Source: Chloroflexota bacterium | GTDB lineage: Bacteria > Chloroflexota > Dehalococcoidia > Lucifugimonadales > Lucifugimonadaceae | Reading direction: 5' to 3' | Assembly: GCA_002721615.1 (NCBI GenBank) | Contig: PBKW01000027.1 | Location: 1 to 40,956, forward strand | DNA: 40,956 nucleotides | Shown: positions 9,706 to 18,262 of the stretch, piece after piece | Position numbering within the stretch: the first letter of the stretch is position 1 | Layout: each line of letters opens with the position of its first letter | The notes under the pieces: generated by a model | The model's input: only the letters and a program-made list of their open reading frames with translations | Databases searched by the model: none | What the model was told of the DNA's origin: nothing | Position numbers and translations under genes: made by a program

Positions 9706-12700
9706 CTACAAATTCACAAATTTTTCTAAAGATTTAACCTTAAAATTCGTTACAGTAGAGCTTGAATCTATCGCAGCATAAGCAGTATCTAATGAAGTAA
9801 AACAAGGAATCTTCCTCTCAGTTGCTATTCTCCTTATTTGGAAACCATCCTGCAGTGTTTTTCTATCTCCAGTAACTGTATTTATTACACCTATAATAGA
9901 TTTATCTTCAATTAAATCCACCGCATTAGGATGACGACTCAAAACTTTTTCAATCCTTTCTGAAGGAAACCCTAAAGATTCTATTAAATCTGCAGTACCA
10001 GGAGTTGCTGCAAAATTATAACCCTTAGAATTAATTAATTTTATCAATTTTTCACTAGTCTTCTTATCACGATCAGCAATACTGAGAAGAAGTTTTCCAT
10101 ATCGAGGTAATTGTAATTGAGAAGAAATTAAAGCTTTTGATAACGCAGATTGGAAATTATTATCTATACCCATTACTTCACCTGTCGATTTCATTTCAGG
10201 GCCTAGAAAAGTATCAACGCCTGTAAGTTTAGACATAGAAAAAACTGGTGCTTTAACTGCATAAAAATTTTTATTAGGAATTAATTGATGTTTATAATCT
10301 AGATCACTAAGAAGTGTACCATTCATGATTTTAACGGCAATATCTATCATAGGAACTCCAGTTACTTTAGATATAAATGGGATAGTCCTACTAGACCTAG
10401 GATTTAATTCTAATATGTAAACTTTACTTCTTTGATCTTGATTTACCCTTGTTTCAAATCTCTTAATAACAAACTGGATGTTCATTAATCCTTTTATTCC
10501 TAGAGCTACTCCAATATCTTTCGTGTATTTAACAATTATTTCTATTTCTTTTTTTGTTAGATTAATTGGAGGGTAAACTGCTATAGAATCTCCACTATGG
10601 ACACCAGCACGTTCTATATGCTCCATTATCCCAGGAATAAGAATATTTCGACCATCACAAACAGCATCTACTTCAACTTCAATTCCCTCAATATAGCTAT
10701 CAACTAACAAAGAACCTCTAAAATCTTCGAATAGAGAAGAATGGGACTCAAAATATCGTTCTAACTCTTTATTATTTTGAAGTATCTCCATAGACATTCC
10801 CCCTAAAACATAACTAGGCCTTACAACAACTGGAAAACCTATAGAATTAGCAACATCTACAGCTTCTTTGATATTAGATACTTCTCCTCCAGGAGGTTGA
10901 GGAATTTTTAAACTTGCAGTTAATTTTTCAAAAGGAACTCTGTCTGAAGCGTTATCAATTGTTTTAGCACTAGATCCCATAATGGGATTACTAGAATCAT
11001 CTAAAGAAGTAGCCAAATTTATTGCTGTTTGTCCTCCAAACTGTACAATAGATTTTGGCTTATTAGATTCATAGATTTCATTATCAATAATATTCCTTAT
11101 TGATTCTTCATCTAAAGGCTCAAAATATAATCTCTCAGATGTATCAAAATCTGTGGAAACAGTTTCAGGATTTGAATTAACCATAATAGATTTTTTATTA
11201 ATCTTATTTAAAGCCCAGGCTGCATGAACTGAGCAATAATCAAACTCAATTCCTTGTCCTATTCTTATTGGACCACTACCTAATACAATGACTTTATCAT
11301 GATGAATAGGAAATGCTTCATTTTCTGTTTCATAAGTACTATAAAAGTATGGAGTAAAAGCTTCAAACTCTGCAGCACAAGTATCTACCATCTTATAAGT
11401 TGGAATAATGCCAAATTTTATTCTCTTATTTCTTACTTCTTCTGTAGATATTTTTAATATTTTAGATATATCAGAATCAGCAAAACCCATTCTCTTTGCT
11501 CTTAATAACAAATCTGAATTAATACTATTTGAAGATAACTCTTTTTCCATTTTAATAATTTTTAAAAATGAATTAGAGAACCATGGATCAAATCCAGTTT
11601 CTTTAGATAATTCATTAGGACTCATTCCTTTCCTTAAAGCACTCATCACTCCCCAAATTCTTGAATCTGAAGGATTAAAATCAATACTTTCTCCTGACTC
11701 ATTAAGTTCAGACAGTTGAGATTGATTTTTTATATCAAGAGAACGCAAAGCCTTCAAAAATGCAGCTTCAAATGTTCTATCTATTGCCATCACTTCTCCT
11801 GTAGCTTTCATTTGAGTACCAATAGTACGATCACCAAACTCAAATTTATCAAATGGCCATCTAGGAATTTTTACTACACAATAATCTAATGCAGGTTCAA
11901 ATGCAGCAGTAGTTTTCTGAGTAACAACATTTGTCATTTCATCTAATTTTTTCCCTAAAGCTATTTTTGCTGCAATTCTTGCAATAGGATAACCAGTAGC
12001 TTTTGAAGCTAGAGCAGAAGATCTACTAACTCTTGGATTGACTTCAATAACATAATATCTTTGCTTTCTAATCAGTTCTCCTCGATTAGGATCTGTTATC
12101 CAATAAGGCTCTAGAGCAAACTGAATATTACATCCTCCTTCAATAGATAGAGCACGAATGATTTTTAATGAAGCTGATCTAAGAAGTTGATAGTCTTTAT
12201 CGGTTAAAGTTTGACTAGGAGCAACAACTATCGAATCACCAGTATGTACACCTAATGGATCTATATTTTCCATGTTACATATAGTAATAGCATTATCAAA
12301 TGAATCTCTCATCACTTCATATTCAACTTCTTTCCATCCAACTAATGATTCTTCAATTAATACTTGATTAACTCTACTAGCTTTCAATCCAGAATCAGCA
12401 ATAGATTCAAGCATTTCTTGATTTTTGGCTACTCCTCCACCACTTCCTCCAAGAGTATAAGCAGGACGAACTACTACAGGATATCCAATTTCTTCAGCAG
12501 CATTCAGCACTTCTTTTATTGAAGAACATGCAAAGCTTTTAGGCACAGGTTCATTGAGATTGTTCATCAGAATCCTGAATTCATCTCTATCTTCAGCCAT
12601 TTTTATAGAAGTAATTGAAGTGCCCAACACTTTCACATTATGTTTAGTTAAAATGCCTAATTCATCTAGTTCCATGACTAAATTTAATCCAGTTTGACCA

Positions 12701-12966
12701 CCTAATGTACCTAATATCCCATCTGGGTTTTCTTCAATAATTATTTTCTCTATTATTTCAGGTGTTAGAGGTTCTATATAAACCTTATCTGCGACATCCA
12801 AATCAGTCATGATAGTAGCAGGATTAGAATTAACTAAAACTACTTCTACTCCTTCTTCTCTTAAAGATTTACAAGCTTGTGTTCCAGCATAATCAAATTC
12901 AGCAGCTTGACCAATTACTATAGGACCAGAACCTATAATTAAAACTTTTGATATTTCTTGAGTCAT
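9706..12966 (-). CDS. carB: Carbamoyl-phosphate synthase large subunit
   Basis: CarB makes carbamoyl phosphate from ammonia (delivered by CarA), bicarbonate and two ATP, feeding pyrimidine and arginine synthesis. At 1086 residues it is full length (about 1073 in E. coli). Two homologous ATP-grasp halves are visible, each opening with a dinucleotide-fold-like motif: VLIIGSGPIVIGQAAEFDYA near the N-terminus and VIVLGSGPIRIGQGIEFDY near residue 560. Both contain a GGQT(G/A)xNL motif and an EVNPR/ELNPR motif. The C-terminal MGS-like allosteric domain follows. It starts 1 nt after the carA stop. Confidence 0.98.
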   Translation of the reverse strand: MTQEISKVLIIGSGPIVIGQAAEFDYAGTQACKSLREEGVEVVLVNSNPATIMTDLDVADKVYIEPLTPEIIEKIIIEENPDGILGTLGGQTGLNLVMELDELGILTKHNVKVLGTSITSIKMAEDRDEFRILMNNLNEPVPKSFACSSIKEVLNAAEEIGYPVVVRPAYTLGGSGGGVAKNQEMLESIADSGLKASRVNQVLIEESLVGWKEVEYEVMRDSFDNAITICNMENIDPLGVHTGDSIVVAPSQTLTDKDYQLLRSASLKIIRALSIEGGCNIQFALEPYWITDPNRGELIRKQRYYVIEVNPRVSRSSALASKATGYPIARIAAKIALGKKLDEMTNVVTQKTTAAFEPALDYCVVKIPRWPFDKFEFGDRTIGTQMKATGEVMAIDRTFEAAFLKALRSLDIKNQSQLSELNESGESIDFNPSDSRIWGVMSALRKGMSPNELSKETGFDPWFSNSFLKIIKMEKELSSNSINSDLLLRAKRMGFADSDISKILKISTEEVRNKRIKFGIIPTYKMVDTCAAEFEAFTPYFYSTYETENEAFPIHHDKVIVLGSGPIRIGQGIEFDYCSVHAAWALNKINKKSIMVNSNPETVSTDFDTSERLYFEPLDEESIRNIIDNEIYESNKPKSIVQFGGQTAINLATSLDDSSNPIMGSSAKTIDNASDRVPFEKLTASLKIPQPPGGEVSNIKEAVDVANSIGFPVVVRPSYVLGGMSMEILQNNKELERYFESHSSLFEDFRGSLLVDSYIEGIEVEVDAVCDGRNILIPGIMEHIERAGVHSGDSIAVYPPINLTKKEIEIIVKYTKDIGVALGIKGLMNIQFVIKRFETRVNQDQRSKVYILELNPRSSRTIPFISKVTGVPMIDIAVKIMNGTLLSDLDYKHQLIPNKNFYAVKAPVFSMSKLTGVDTFLGPEMKSTGEVMGIDNNFQSALSKALISSQLQLPRYGKLLLSIADRDKKTSEKLIKLINSKGYNFAATPGTADLIESLGFPSERIEKVLSRHPNAVDLIEDKSIIGVINTVTGDRKTLQDGFQIRRIATERKIPCFTSLDTAYAAIDSSSTVTNFKVKSLEKFVNL

Positions 12967-12967
12967 T

Positions 12968-14086
12968 TTAATCCTTATTTTTGTTAAAATTTTTAATAAT
13001 AGTTATAAATTCATTAAATAAATATTCTGAATCTTGAGGACCTGGAGAAGCTTCAGAATGATATTGAATTGTAATTACAGCATCTTTTTTATTTATTAAA
13101 CCCGAGATAGTTTGATCATTTAAATTCATATGACTTACTTCAATTTCACGATTTAAAACATCAGATTTAACAGCATATCCATGATTCTGTGCTGTAGGAT
13201 AAACTTTTCCATTCATTAAATCTTTTACAGGTTGATTCCCTCCTCTATGGCCAAAATGCAATTTAAAAGTATCAAATCCAAAAGCTCTTGCTATAATCTG
13301 ATGGCCTAAACAAATGCCCATGATTGGCACGGAACCAATAATCTCTTTTACAACTTTCACTATATCATCTAAACGAGAAGGGTCACCTGGGCCAGGTGAA
13401 AAGACAATTCCATCAGGATTAAATCCTAAAATGGTCTTGGCACTCGAATTCCATGGCAATACTGTAATTTTACATCCTTTAGAATCAAGAATTCTTAAAA
13501 TATTTCTCTTCACACCCAGATCCAATAAAACAATATTAAATTTTCTCTGAACATCATCTTCTTTTTGACTCATATATTCATAAACAGTTTTAGTGGAAAC
13601 ACTAGACACTAAATCTTTTTGATCATAATTTTCAGTAGATTTTAAAATTTTTAAAGCTCTTTTCTCATCATTATTGAGAGTTATCAAGCCTTTCATTACT
13701 CCCTTACTACGAATTTTTTTGGTAATGGATCTTGTGTCTATATCAGAAATACCAGGAATATTATTATCTATTAAAAAATCACCTAAAGATAAAGTAGATA
13801 AGTTATGAGAAGGAAAATCACATAATGATCTAACTATAAATCCACTAACTTGTATATTATTTGATTCGCTAAAATAAGGGTTAATCCCATAGTTTCCTAT
13901 TAAAGGATAAGTAGCTATTAATATCTGCCCCTTGTATGAAGGATCTGTCAACATTTCTTGATATCCAGTCATAGAAGTATTAAAAACTACTTCTCCATTA
14001 GATTCTTTTTCGGAACCTATATTTTTACCATGGTAAACAGAACCATCATCTAAAAATAAATAAGCTTTTTTCTTATCCTCAATCAT
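12968..14086 (-). CDS. carA: Carbamoyl-phosphate synthase small subunit (glutamine amidotransferase)
   Basis: CarA hydrolyses glutamine and channels ammonia to CarB. The 372-residue protein has the N-terminal CPSase_sm_chain domain (LFLDDGSVYHG, then FNTSMTGYQEMLTDPSYKGQ) and a C-terminal class I amidotransferase domain. The catalytic triad is Cys259 in GICLGHQ plus His343 and Glu345 in QYHSEASPGP. The gene overlaps the end of pyrC by 8 nt. A GGAGG 14 nt upstream is rather far for a ribosome-binding site, so translational coupling to pyrC is likely. Confidence 0.98.
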   Translation of the reverse strand: MIEDKKKAYLFLDDGSVYHGKNIGSEKESNGEVVFNTSMTGYQEMLTDPSYKGQILIATYPLIGNYGINPYFSESNNIQVSGFIVRSLCDFPSHNLSTLSLGDFLIDNNIPGISDIDTRSITKKIRSKGVMKGLITLNNDEKRALKILKSTENYDQKDLVSSVSTKTVYEYMSQKEDDVQRKFNIVLLDLGVKRNILRILDSKGCKITVLPWNSSAKTILGFNPDGIVFSPGPGDPSRLDDIVKVVKEIIGSVPIMGICLGHQIIARAFGFDTFKLHFGHRGGNQPVKDLMNGKVYPTAQNHGYAVKSDVLNREIEVSHMNLNDQTISGLINKKDAVITIQYHSEASPGPQDSEYLFNEFITIIKNFNKNKD

Positions 14087-15383
14087 GATGTATTAATTTA
14101 CCTCCAAAAATTGTCATTATCGGTTTTCCTTTTAAAAAATTCTTTTTCTCATTCATTAAATAGTTCTTACTTTTAGATTTGATATCATCTAAATCCAAAA
14201 TCCAATTTTCATTACTTATCATTGTAAGATCTGCAATATATCCTCTTCTAATTTCACCAATTTTTAATCCAGAAATTCTTTTAATGATACTTCCAGGATT
14301 TTTAGCCATTTTCTCTATTGCTTTTCCTATACCTATTTTCGATGCTACGACACCAAATGCATTCTCCAAACCATTTATACCTGAAGGCGCATCACTAAAA
14401 ACATTTCTCTTTTCTATATCTGAATGAGGTGCATGATCAGTAGCTACTACATCTATAACTCCATTTTCTAGACCTTCTAAACATTTTATTCTGTCGTTTT
14501 CTGTTCTTAATGGAGGATTGACTTTAAATTGAGAATTAAATTTATGTATTTCTATTTGATCTTCAGTGTATGAAATATGGTGTGGGGTAACTTCTGAAGT
14601 AACATCTACCCCATTAATTTTTGCTTCATTTACCAAATCTACTGATTCGCCACATGACAAATGTTGAAGATGAATCCATCCACCTGTTTTCTTAGCAATA
14701 TCCAAATTTTGTTTTACTGATCTGATTTCTGCGTCTTTAGGCCTTCCTTTTAAACCCAATCTTGAAGAAACAACACCTTCATTCATGACACCTTCATCTA
14801 GAAACAAATGATCTTCCGCATGATCCATCAAAGGAACTCTACCTGAAAAAAACCTCAAAGCATGTTCTATCATAATAGAATCTTTTAAATGATCTCCATC
14901 ATCTGAAAACCCTACACAACCTTTTTCAATCATAGATTTGAAGTCTTTAAAGTCTAAAAGGGCTTCACCTTTTCTCTGTTGGGTCAAACAACCTGTGTGT
15001 AGTAACCTAATAGGCAAATTATTTGATCTATCTAATTGATTACCAAGGATATCTGGATTATCAATAGCAGGCTGAGTGTTAGGCATCAGAACTACAGTAG
15101 TAAATCCTCCATTAATTGCTGCATTGGATCCAGATTTTAAATCTTCTTTATATGTAAAACCTGGATCTCTAAAATGAGCATGTAGATCTACAAATCCAGG
15201 AGACATAATATTACCTTTACCATCAACTTCGAAATAATTTTCATAATGCCCATCTATTCTGCTTTTTATTACATCTTGAATTAAAGAATTTTTTATAAAA
15301 ACATCATAGGATTCTTTGCTTATTTTAGATGCATCATCTTTTAACTTAATATTTTTTATTACCATTGGAGATGATTTATTCAT
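14079..15383 (-). CDS. pyrC: Dihydroorotase (class I)
   Basis: Dihydroorotase cyclises N-carbamoyl-aspartate to dihydroorotate, the third pyrimidine step. The metal-binding HxH is His68/His70 in SPGFVDLHAHFRDPG, with MPNTQP, the HLSCGES strand end and the conserved VVATDHAPHS near the C-terminal side all present. The length of about 434 fits the class I enzyme partnered with PyrB. The ATG at 15383 is preferred because GGGTG lies 7 nt upstream. An in-frame GTG at 15392 could add three residues. The gene overlaps the end of pyrB by 8 nt and overlaps carA downstream. Confidence 0.97.
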   Translation of the reverse strand: MNKSSPMVIKNIKLKDDASKISKESYDVFIKNSLIQDVIKSRIDGHYENYFEVDGKGNIMSPGFVDLHAHFRDPGFTYKEDLKSGSNAAINGGFTTVVLMPNTQPAIDNPDILGNQLDRSNNLPIRLLHTGCLTQQRKGEALLDFKDFKSMIEKGCVGFSDDGDHLKDSIMIEHALRFFSGRVPLMDHAEDHLFLDEGVMNEGVVSSRLGLKGRPKDAEIRSVKQNLDIAKKTGGWIHLQHLSCGESVDLVNEAKINGVDVTSEVTPHHISYTEDQIEIHKFNSQFKVNPPLRTENDRIKCLEGLENGVIDVVATDHAPHSDIEKRNVFSDAPSGINGLENAFGVVASKIGIGKAIEKMAKNPGSIIKRISGLKIGEIRRGYIADLTMISNENWILDLDDIKSKSKNYLMNEKKNFLKGKPIMTIFGGKLIHHD

Positions 15384-16275
15384 TTTGATCACCCAAATAA
15401 TCTTGAAGAATTGCCATTTTCATAAATAAACCATTATTGACCTGTAATCCAATTAATGATCTATAATCATTGATCAAACCGATTTCTATTTCTACTCCTT
15501 GATTTACTGGACCTGGATGCATTAATTTAGCTTGGCCTAAATTCTCCTTATTTATTTGATAATCAGAAATATATCTATTTAAATTCATTTTTTCAGATTC
15601 ATGCAATCTCTCATTTTGGATCCTTAGTGTCATCACCACATCTGCATCTTTTAATGCTTCGCTCAAGTTTTCAGTAACTACTTCTCCATAATTAAAATTA
15701 AATTTTGGAAGAAATTCTACAGGTCCACATATGGTTATATCACATCCCATTTTCAGATAAGCTTTTATAGATGATCTCGCAACTCTGCTATGTAAAACAT
15801 CTCCAACAATTGTGACTTTCAGGTTTTTTACTTTCCCTAAAGCTTCTTTTAAAGTAAACAAGTCACCTAGAACTTGAGTAGGATGTTCAAAACTCCCATC
15901 TCCAGCATTTATAACCGGAATATCAAGATTTTGGTGAGCAAAATATGCAGATCCGCTTTTTGGATGTCTTAAAATAATTCCATCTATAGGCATGGAATTT
16001 AAAGTTCTGATAGTATCCAAAAAAGATTCCCCTTTTTTAACTGCAGAGTGATTTACTTGAAGATTGATCACTTCAGCTCCTAATATTTTTCCTGCAATCT
16101 CAAATGAAGTCCTTGTTCTAGTACTGGGTTCAAAAAAAAGAGTAGTTATAATTTTTCCTTTTAAATATTTAGTAATTGGTTTTTTTTCTAGAAAAGTTTT
16201 CTTAAAATACCCAGCTTTATTCATCAATCTTTGTATATCTTGATTATTTAAATTACCTGTATCTATAAAACTCAT
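15376..16275 (-). CDS. pyrB: Aspartate carbamoyltransferase catalytic subunit
   Basis: PyrB condenses carbamoyl phosphate with aspartate, the committed step of pyrimidine synthesis. The carbamoyl-phosphate loop is FFEPSTRTRTSFE (residues 47-59). KKGESFLDT is the loop that closes over the active site, and HPTQVLGDLFTL and MHPGPVNQGVEI complete the family signature. Length is 299. No pyrI regulatory subunit gene is present, as expected for PyrR-controlled operons. Its ATG overlaps the pyrR stop codon as TAATG, so the two are translationally coupled. Confidence 0.98.
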   Translation of the reverse strand: MSFIDTGNLNNQDIQRLMNKAGYFKKTFLEKKPITKYLKGKIITTLFFEPSTRTRTSFEIAGKILGAEVINLQVNHSAVKKGESFLDTIRTLNSMPIDGIILRHPKSGSAYFAHQNLDIPVINAGDGSFEHPTQVLGDLFTLKEALGKVKNLKVTIVGDVLHSRVARSSIKAYLKMGCDITICGPVEFLPKFNFNYGEVVTENLSEALKDADVVMTLRIQNERLHESEKMNLNRYISDYQINKENLGQAKLMHPGPVNQGVEIEIGLINDYRSLIGLQVNNGLFMKMAILQDYLGDQNE

Positions 16276-16844
16276 TATTTAGCACTACTTTCTTGATTTA
16301 TTATTACGACTTCATCTACGGAATCTTCCTCTTCCAACAAAACTCTTACATCTTGATCTCGATTAGTAGGAATGTTTTTACCAATAAAATCAGGTCTTAT
16401 TGGTAACTCTCTATGTCCTCTATCAATTAATACAGCCAACTGTACAGATTTAGGTCTTCCAAAATCCAAAATTGCATTTAAACATGCTCTTGTTGTCCTT
16501 CCTGTAAAAAGTACATCATCTACCAAAATCACAATTTTATTTTCTAAATTTTCAGAAATTTTAGAAAACTTTAAATTTTTTTTATCATTAAAAGAAAGAT
16601 CATCCCTGTAAAATTTTGGATCTAGGATTTCGGATTTAACGTTTACTGAATAAAACTGACTTAATATTCCTACAATTCTTTTAGAAATATGAACTCCTCG
16701 AGTAGGTATACCAAGAATAACTAAATCATCAAAATCATCATTTTTCTCAGCTATTTCATGAGAAATTCTTATTAAAGCTTTTTTGACTTGATTAGATGTC
16801 ATTAAAACTTTAGGTAGCAATTCTTTGCCTGCGAAAGAATCCAT
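16275..16844 (-). CDS. pyrR: Pyrimidine operon regulator PyrR / uracil phosphoribosyltransferase fold
   Basis: PyrR binds the pyr leader RNA in response to UMP/UTP and promotes attenuation; many members also have weak uracil phosphoribosyltransferase activity. The 189-residue product contains the PRPP motif VILVDDVLFTGRTTRA (about residues 105-120), the helix ALIRISHEIAEKN, YRDDLS, and LAVLIDRGHRELPIRPDFIGK near the C-terminus, all close to the Bacillus pattern. A longer frame beginning at 16871 exists, but it would run through the leader terminator hairpin. The ATG at 16844 gives a family-like length and has AAGG 7 nt upstream, inside the terminator stem. Confidence 0.96.
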   Translation of the reverse strand: MDSFAGKELLPKVLMTSNQVKKALIRISHEIAEKNDDFDDLVILGIPTRGVHISKRIVGILSQFYSVNVKSEILDPKFYRDDLSFNDKKNLKFSKISENLENKIVILVDDVLFTGRTTRACLNAILDFGRPKSVQLAVLIDRGHRELPIRPDFIGKNIPTNRDQDVRVLLEEEDSVDEVVIINQESSAK

Positions 16845-16845
16845 T

Positions 16846-16868
16846 AAAAAACCTTGCATGAAGCAAGG
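16846..16868 (-). terminator. Intrinsic terminator of the pyr attenuator, overlapping the pyrR ribosome-binding site
   Basis: Reading the minus strand, CCTTGC - TTCAT - GCAAGG forms a perfect 6-bp stem with a 5-nt loop, directly followed by TTTTTT. The start codon of pyrR follows after one more nucleotide. The 3' arm GCAAGG supplies the only Shine-Dalgarno-like AAGG for pyrR (7 nt spacing). The hairpin may therefore act both on transcription and on translation initiation. Confidence 0.85.
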
Positions 16869-16907
16869 CAAATTAAAGGTCTATATTTCAAAACAATCAT
16901 ATTTTAT

Positions 16908-16938
16908 CCTTGCCAGCCTCACAGGACTGGATTAAAGG
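16908..16938 (-). promoter_or_regulatory. PyrR-binding loop (anti-antiterminator) of the pyr leader RNA
   Basis: On the minus strand the 31-nt segment folds with an outer stem CCTT/AAGG, an internal loop, an inner stem CCAG/CTGG and a loop with TCCTGTGAGG. This matches the conserved PyrR binding loop known from Bacillus (UCCAGAGAGGCU-type). Its 3' GCAAGG can alternatively pair with the CCTTGC at 16863-16868, which would form the antiterminator. The binding loop, antiterminator and terminator are mutually exclusive. Logic: uridine nucleotides plus PyrR stabilise this hairpin, the terminator forms, and the operon is switched off. Confidence 0.88.
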
Positions 16939-16957
16939 TTCAAATTAATTCTCAGAA

Positions 16958-16986
16958 ACTGTAGCACCAATCTAATAGATTAGCAA
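16958..16986 (-). promoter_or_regulatory. Candidate pyr operon promoter
   Basis: On the minus strand TTGCTA (16986-16981) and TACAGT (16963-16958) are 17 nt apart. Each matches the sigma-70 consensus at four of six positions. A start site about 7 nt downstream would place the transcript start roughly 13 nt before the PyrR-binding loop, which is the right geometry. The -35 starts just after the stop codon of the upstream oxidoreductase. This is inference by position and consensus only. Confidence 0.4.
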
Positions 16987-16988
16987 GG

Positions 16989-18077
16989 TTAGAGGAACCT
17001 ATTAATTGAAAAATGTGAAATATCTAATCCCAAATCTTTATTCAAAATCATCTTAGAAGCCAAATTTCCTATTGCAGGCCCCAATTTTATTCCTTTTCTG
17101 CCTGCACCAGTTCCAATATATAAGCCAGAAATATTGGTTTTTCCAATTATGGGCAAATTATCTGGAGTCACAGGCCTTAGGCAAGCAGTCTGCTTTATAA
17201 TTTTCAAACTTTTAATTTCAGGGAAAAATTTTTCTACATTATTCAAAATTAGTTCTTTTGCTTTTGACGTGATTTCATGATCAAATCCTACCTTCTCTTC
17301 AGTAGTCCCTACCCATAGAAAGCCATCTTCTTTTTGAGTCAAATAATCTTTTCCCCAGGAAAAAGCCACTTTAAAATCTAAACCAGTATTTTTTAGTCTC
17401 AATATCTGTCCTTTAAGAGGAAATAGAGGGATATTTATATGATTTTTCTCTAAAAGTAGAGTACTCCATGGGCCTGAGCAAATTAAAATTACATCAAAAT
17501 TCTCTTTATAACCATTTACTTCAAGACCTACAACTGATCCATTTTTTACTAAAATATTATCTACTTCTCCTAATACATATTCTGCTCCCATTTCTCGAGA
17601 AGCCTTAACAAAAAGTTCTGATAATTTTAAAGCATTAACTTCCATATAATCTTCACAGTAAACCCCACCCAATATTTCATTAGATACTCTAGGGTCTATA
17701 TCTTGAATTTCATTAGGATTAAGCCATTTAATTGAACTGGAAGTATTTTTAAATATTTTTAATAACGGTTTAAAAGATAATTGTTCTTTACGATTCGTAG
17801 CCAAAAGTATAATACTTTTCTTTACATATTCAGGATTTAACAAATTTTTCAAATAAGAATCAGATTTTATTTCTTCATGTAACTTAAATGCAAGCTTATG
17901 CAACTTAAAATCAATGGAAAAAGGATTAACATTTGGATTTAATCCACCTTGAGCAAATCCAGATGCATGTGTAGCTACTCCATCTTTTTCAAAAATAACT
18001 GGTTTATAACCAAATTTAGATAAATAATATGCTGCTGATGACCCTACAATTCCTGCGCCAATGATACCAATCTTCAT
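16989..18077 (-). CDS. FAD-dependent oxidoreductase, DAO family (glycine/D-amino-acid oxidase-like)
   Basis: The 362-residue protein starts with a dinucleotide-binding fold, IGIIGAGIVGSSAAYYLS (GxGxxG at residues 7-12), with the FAD-ribose acidic residue in VIFEK. ASGFAQGGLN resembles the substrate/FAD loop of DadA/ThiO/sarcosine oxidase-type enzymes. The C-terminal segment TACLRPVTPDNLPIIGKT and the Gly-rich TGAGRKGIKLGPAIG close the FAD domain in the usual way. The substrate is probably a small amine or amino acid, but cannot be named. It is in the same direction as pyr but is separated from it by a leader with its own terminator. It diverges from the dehydrogenase at 18263. Confidence 0.85.
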   Translation of the reverse strand: MKIGIIGAGIVGSSAAYYLSKFGYKPVIFEKDGVATHASGFAQGGLNPNVNPFSIDFKLHKLAFKLHEEIKSDSYLKNLLNPEYVKKSIILLATNRKEQLSFKPLLKIFKNTSSSIKWLNPNEIQDIDPRVSNEILGGVYCEDYMEVNALKLSELFVKASREMGAEYVLGEVDNILVKNGSVVGLEVNGYKENFDVILICSGPWSTLLLEKNHINIPLFPLKGQILRLKNTGLDFKVAFSWGKDYLTQKEDGFLWVGTTEEKVGFDHEITSKAKELILNNVEKFFPEIKSLKIIKQTACLRPVTPDNLPIIGKTNISGLYIGTGAGRKGIKLGPAIGNLASKMILNKDLGLDISHFSINRFL

Positions 18078-18262
18078 ACTTAATTTACCTTGTTGAAAGT
18101 AAAAAGATGTTCCATAAAATTAATCCTTAATAAATAATTTAAATATGCATAATTTTAACAAATAATACTTACTGTGAATAAATTATGATATTTTACTTGT
18201 GTTTTTAGGGGGAGGAAAACATAATTAATATATAAGTCAATAGCAATAGAATCGGAGGAAAA

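Noticed and set aside
11408-11719. 103-codon plus-strand frame inside carB.
   Set aside because: It lies antisense within a highly conserved, full-length gene; no independent support.
16275-16871. Longer pyrR frame starting at 16871.
   Set aside because: It would translate the leader terminator hairpin and add nine residues unlike the family. The ATG at 16844 gives a normal length and has AAGG 7 nt upstream.
16942-16970. Alternative pyr promoter TTGGTG-17-TAATTT.
   Set aside because: Its start site would fall inside the PyrR-binding loop and cut off its 5' arm; the candidate 16958-16986 fits better.
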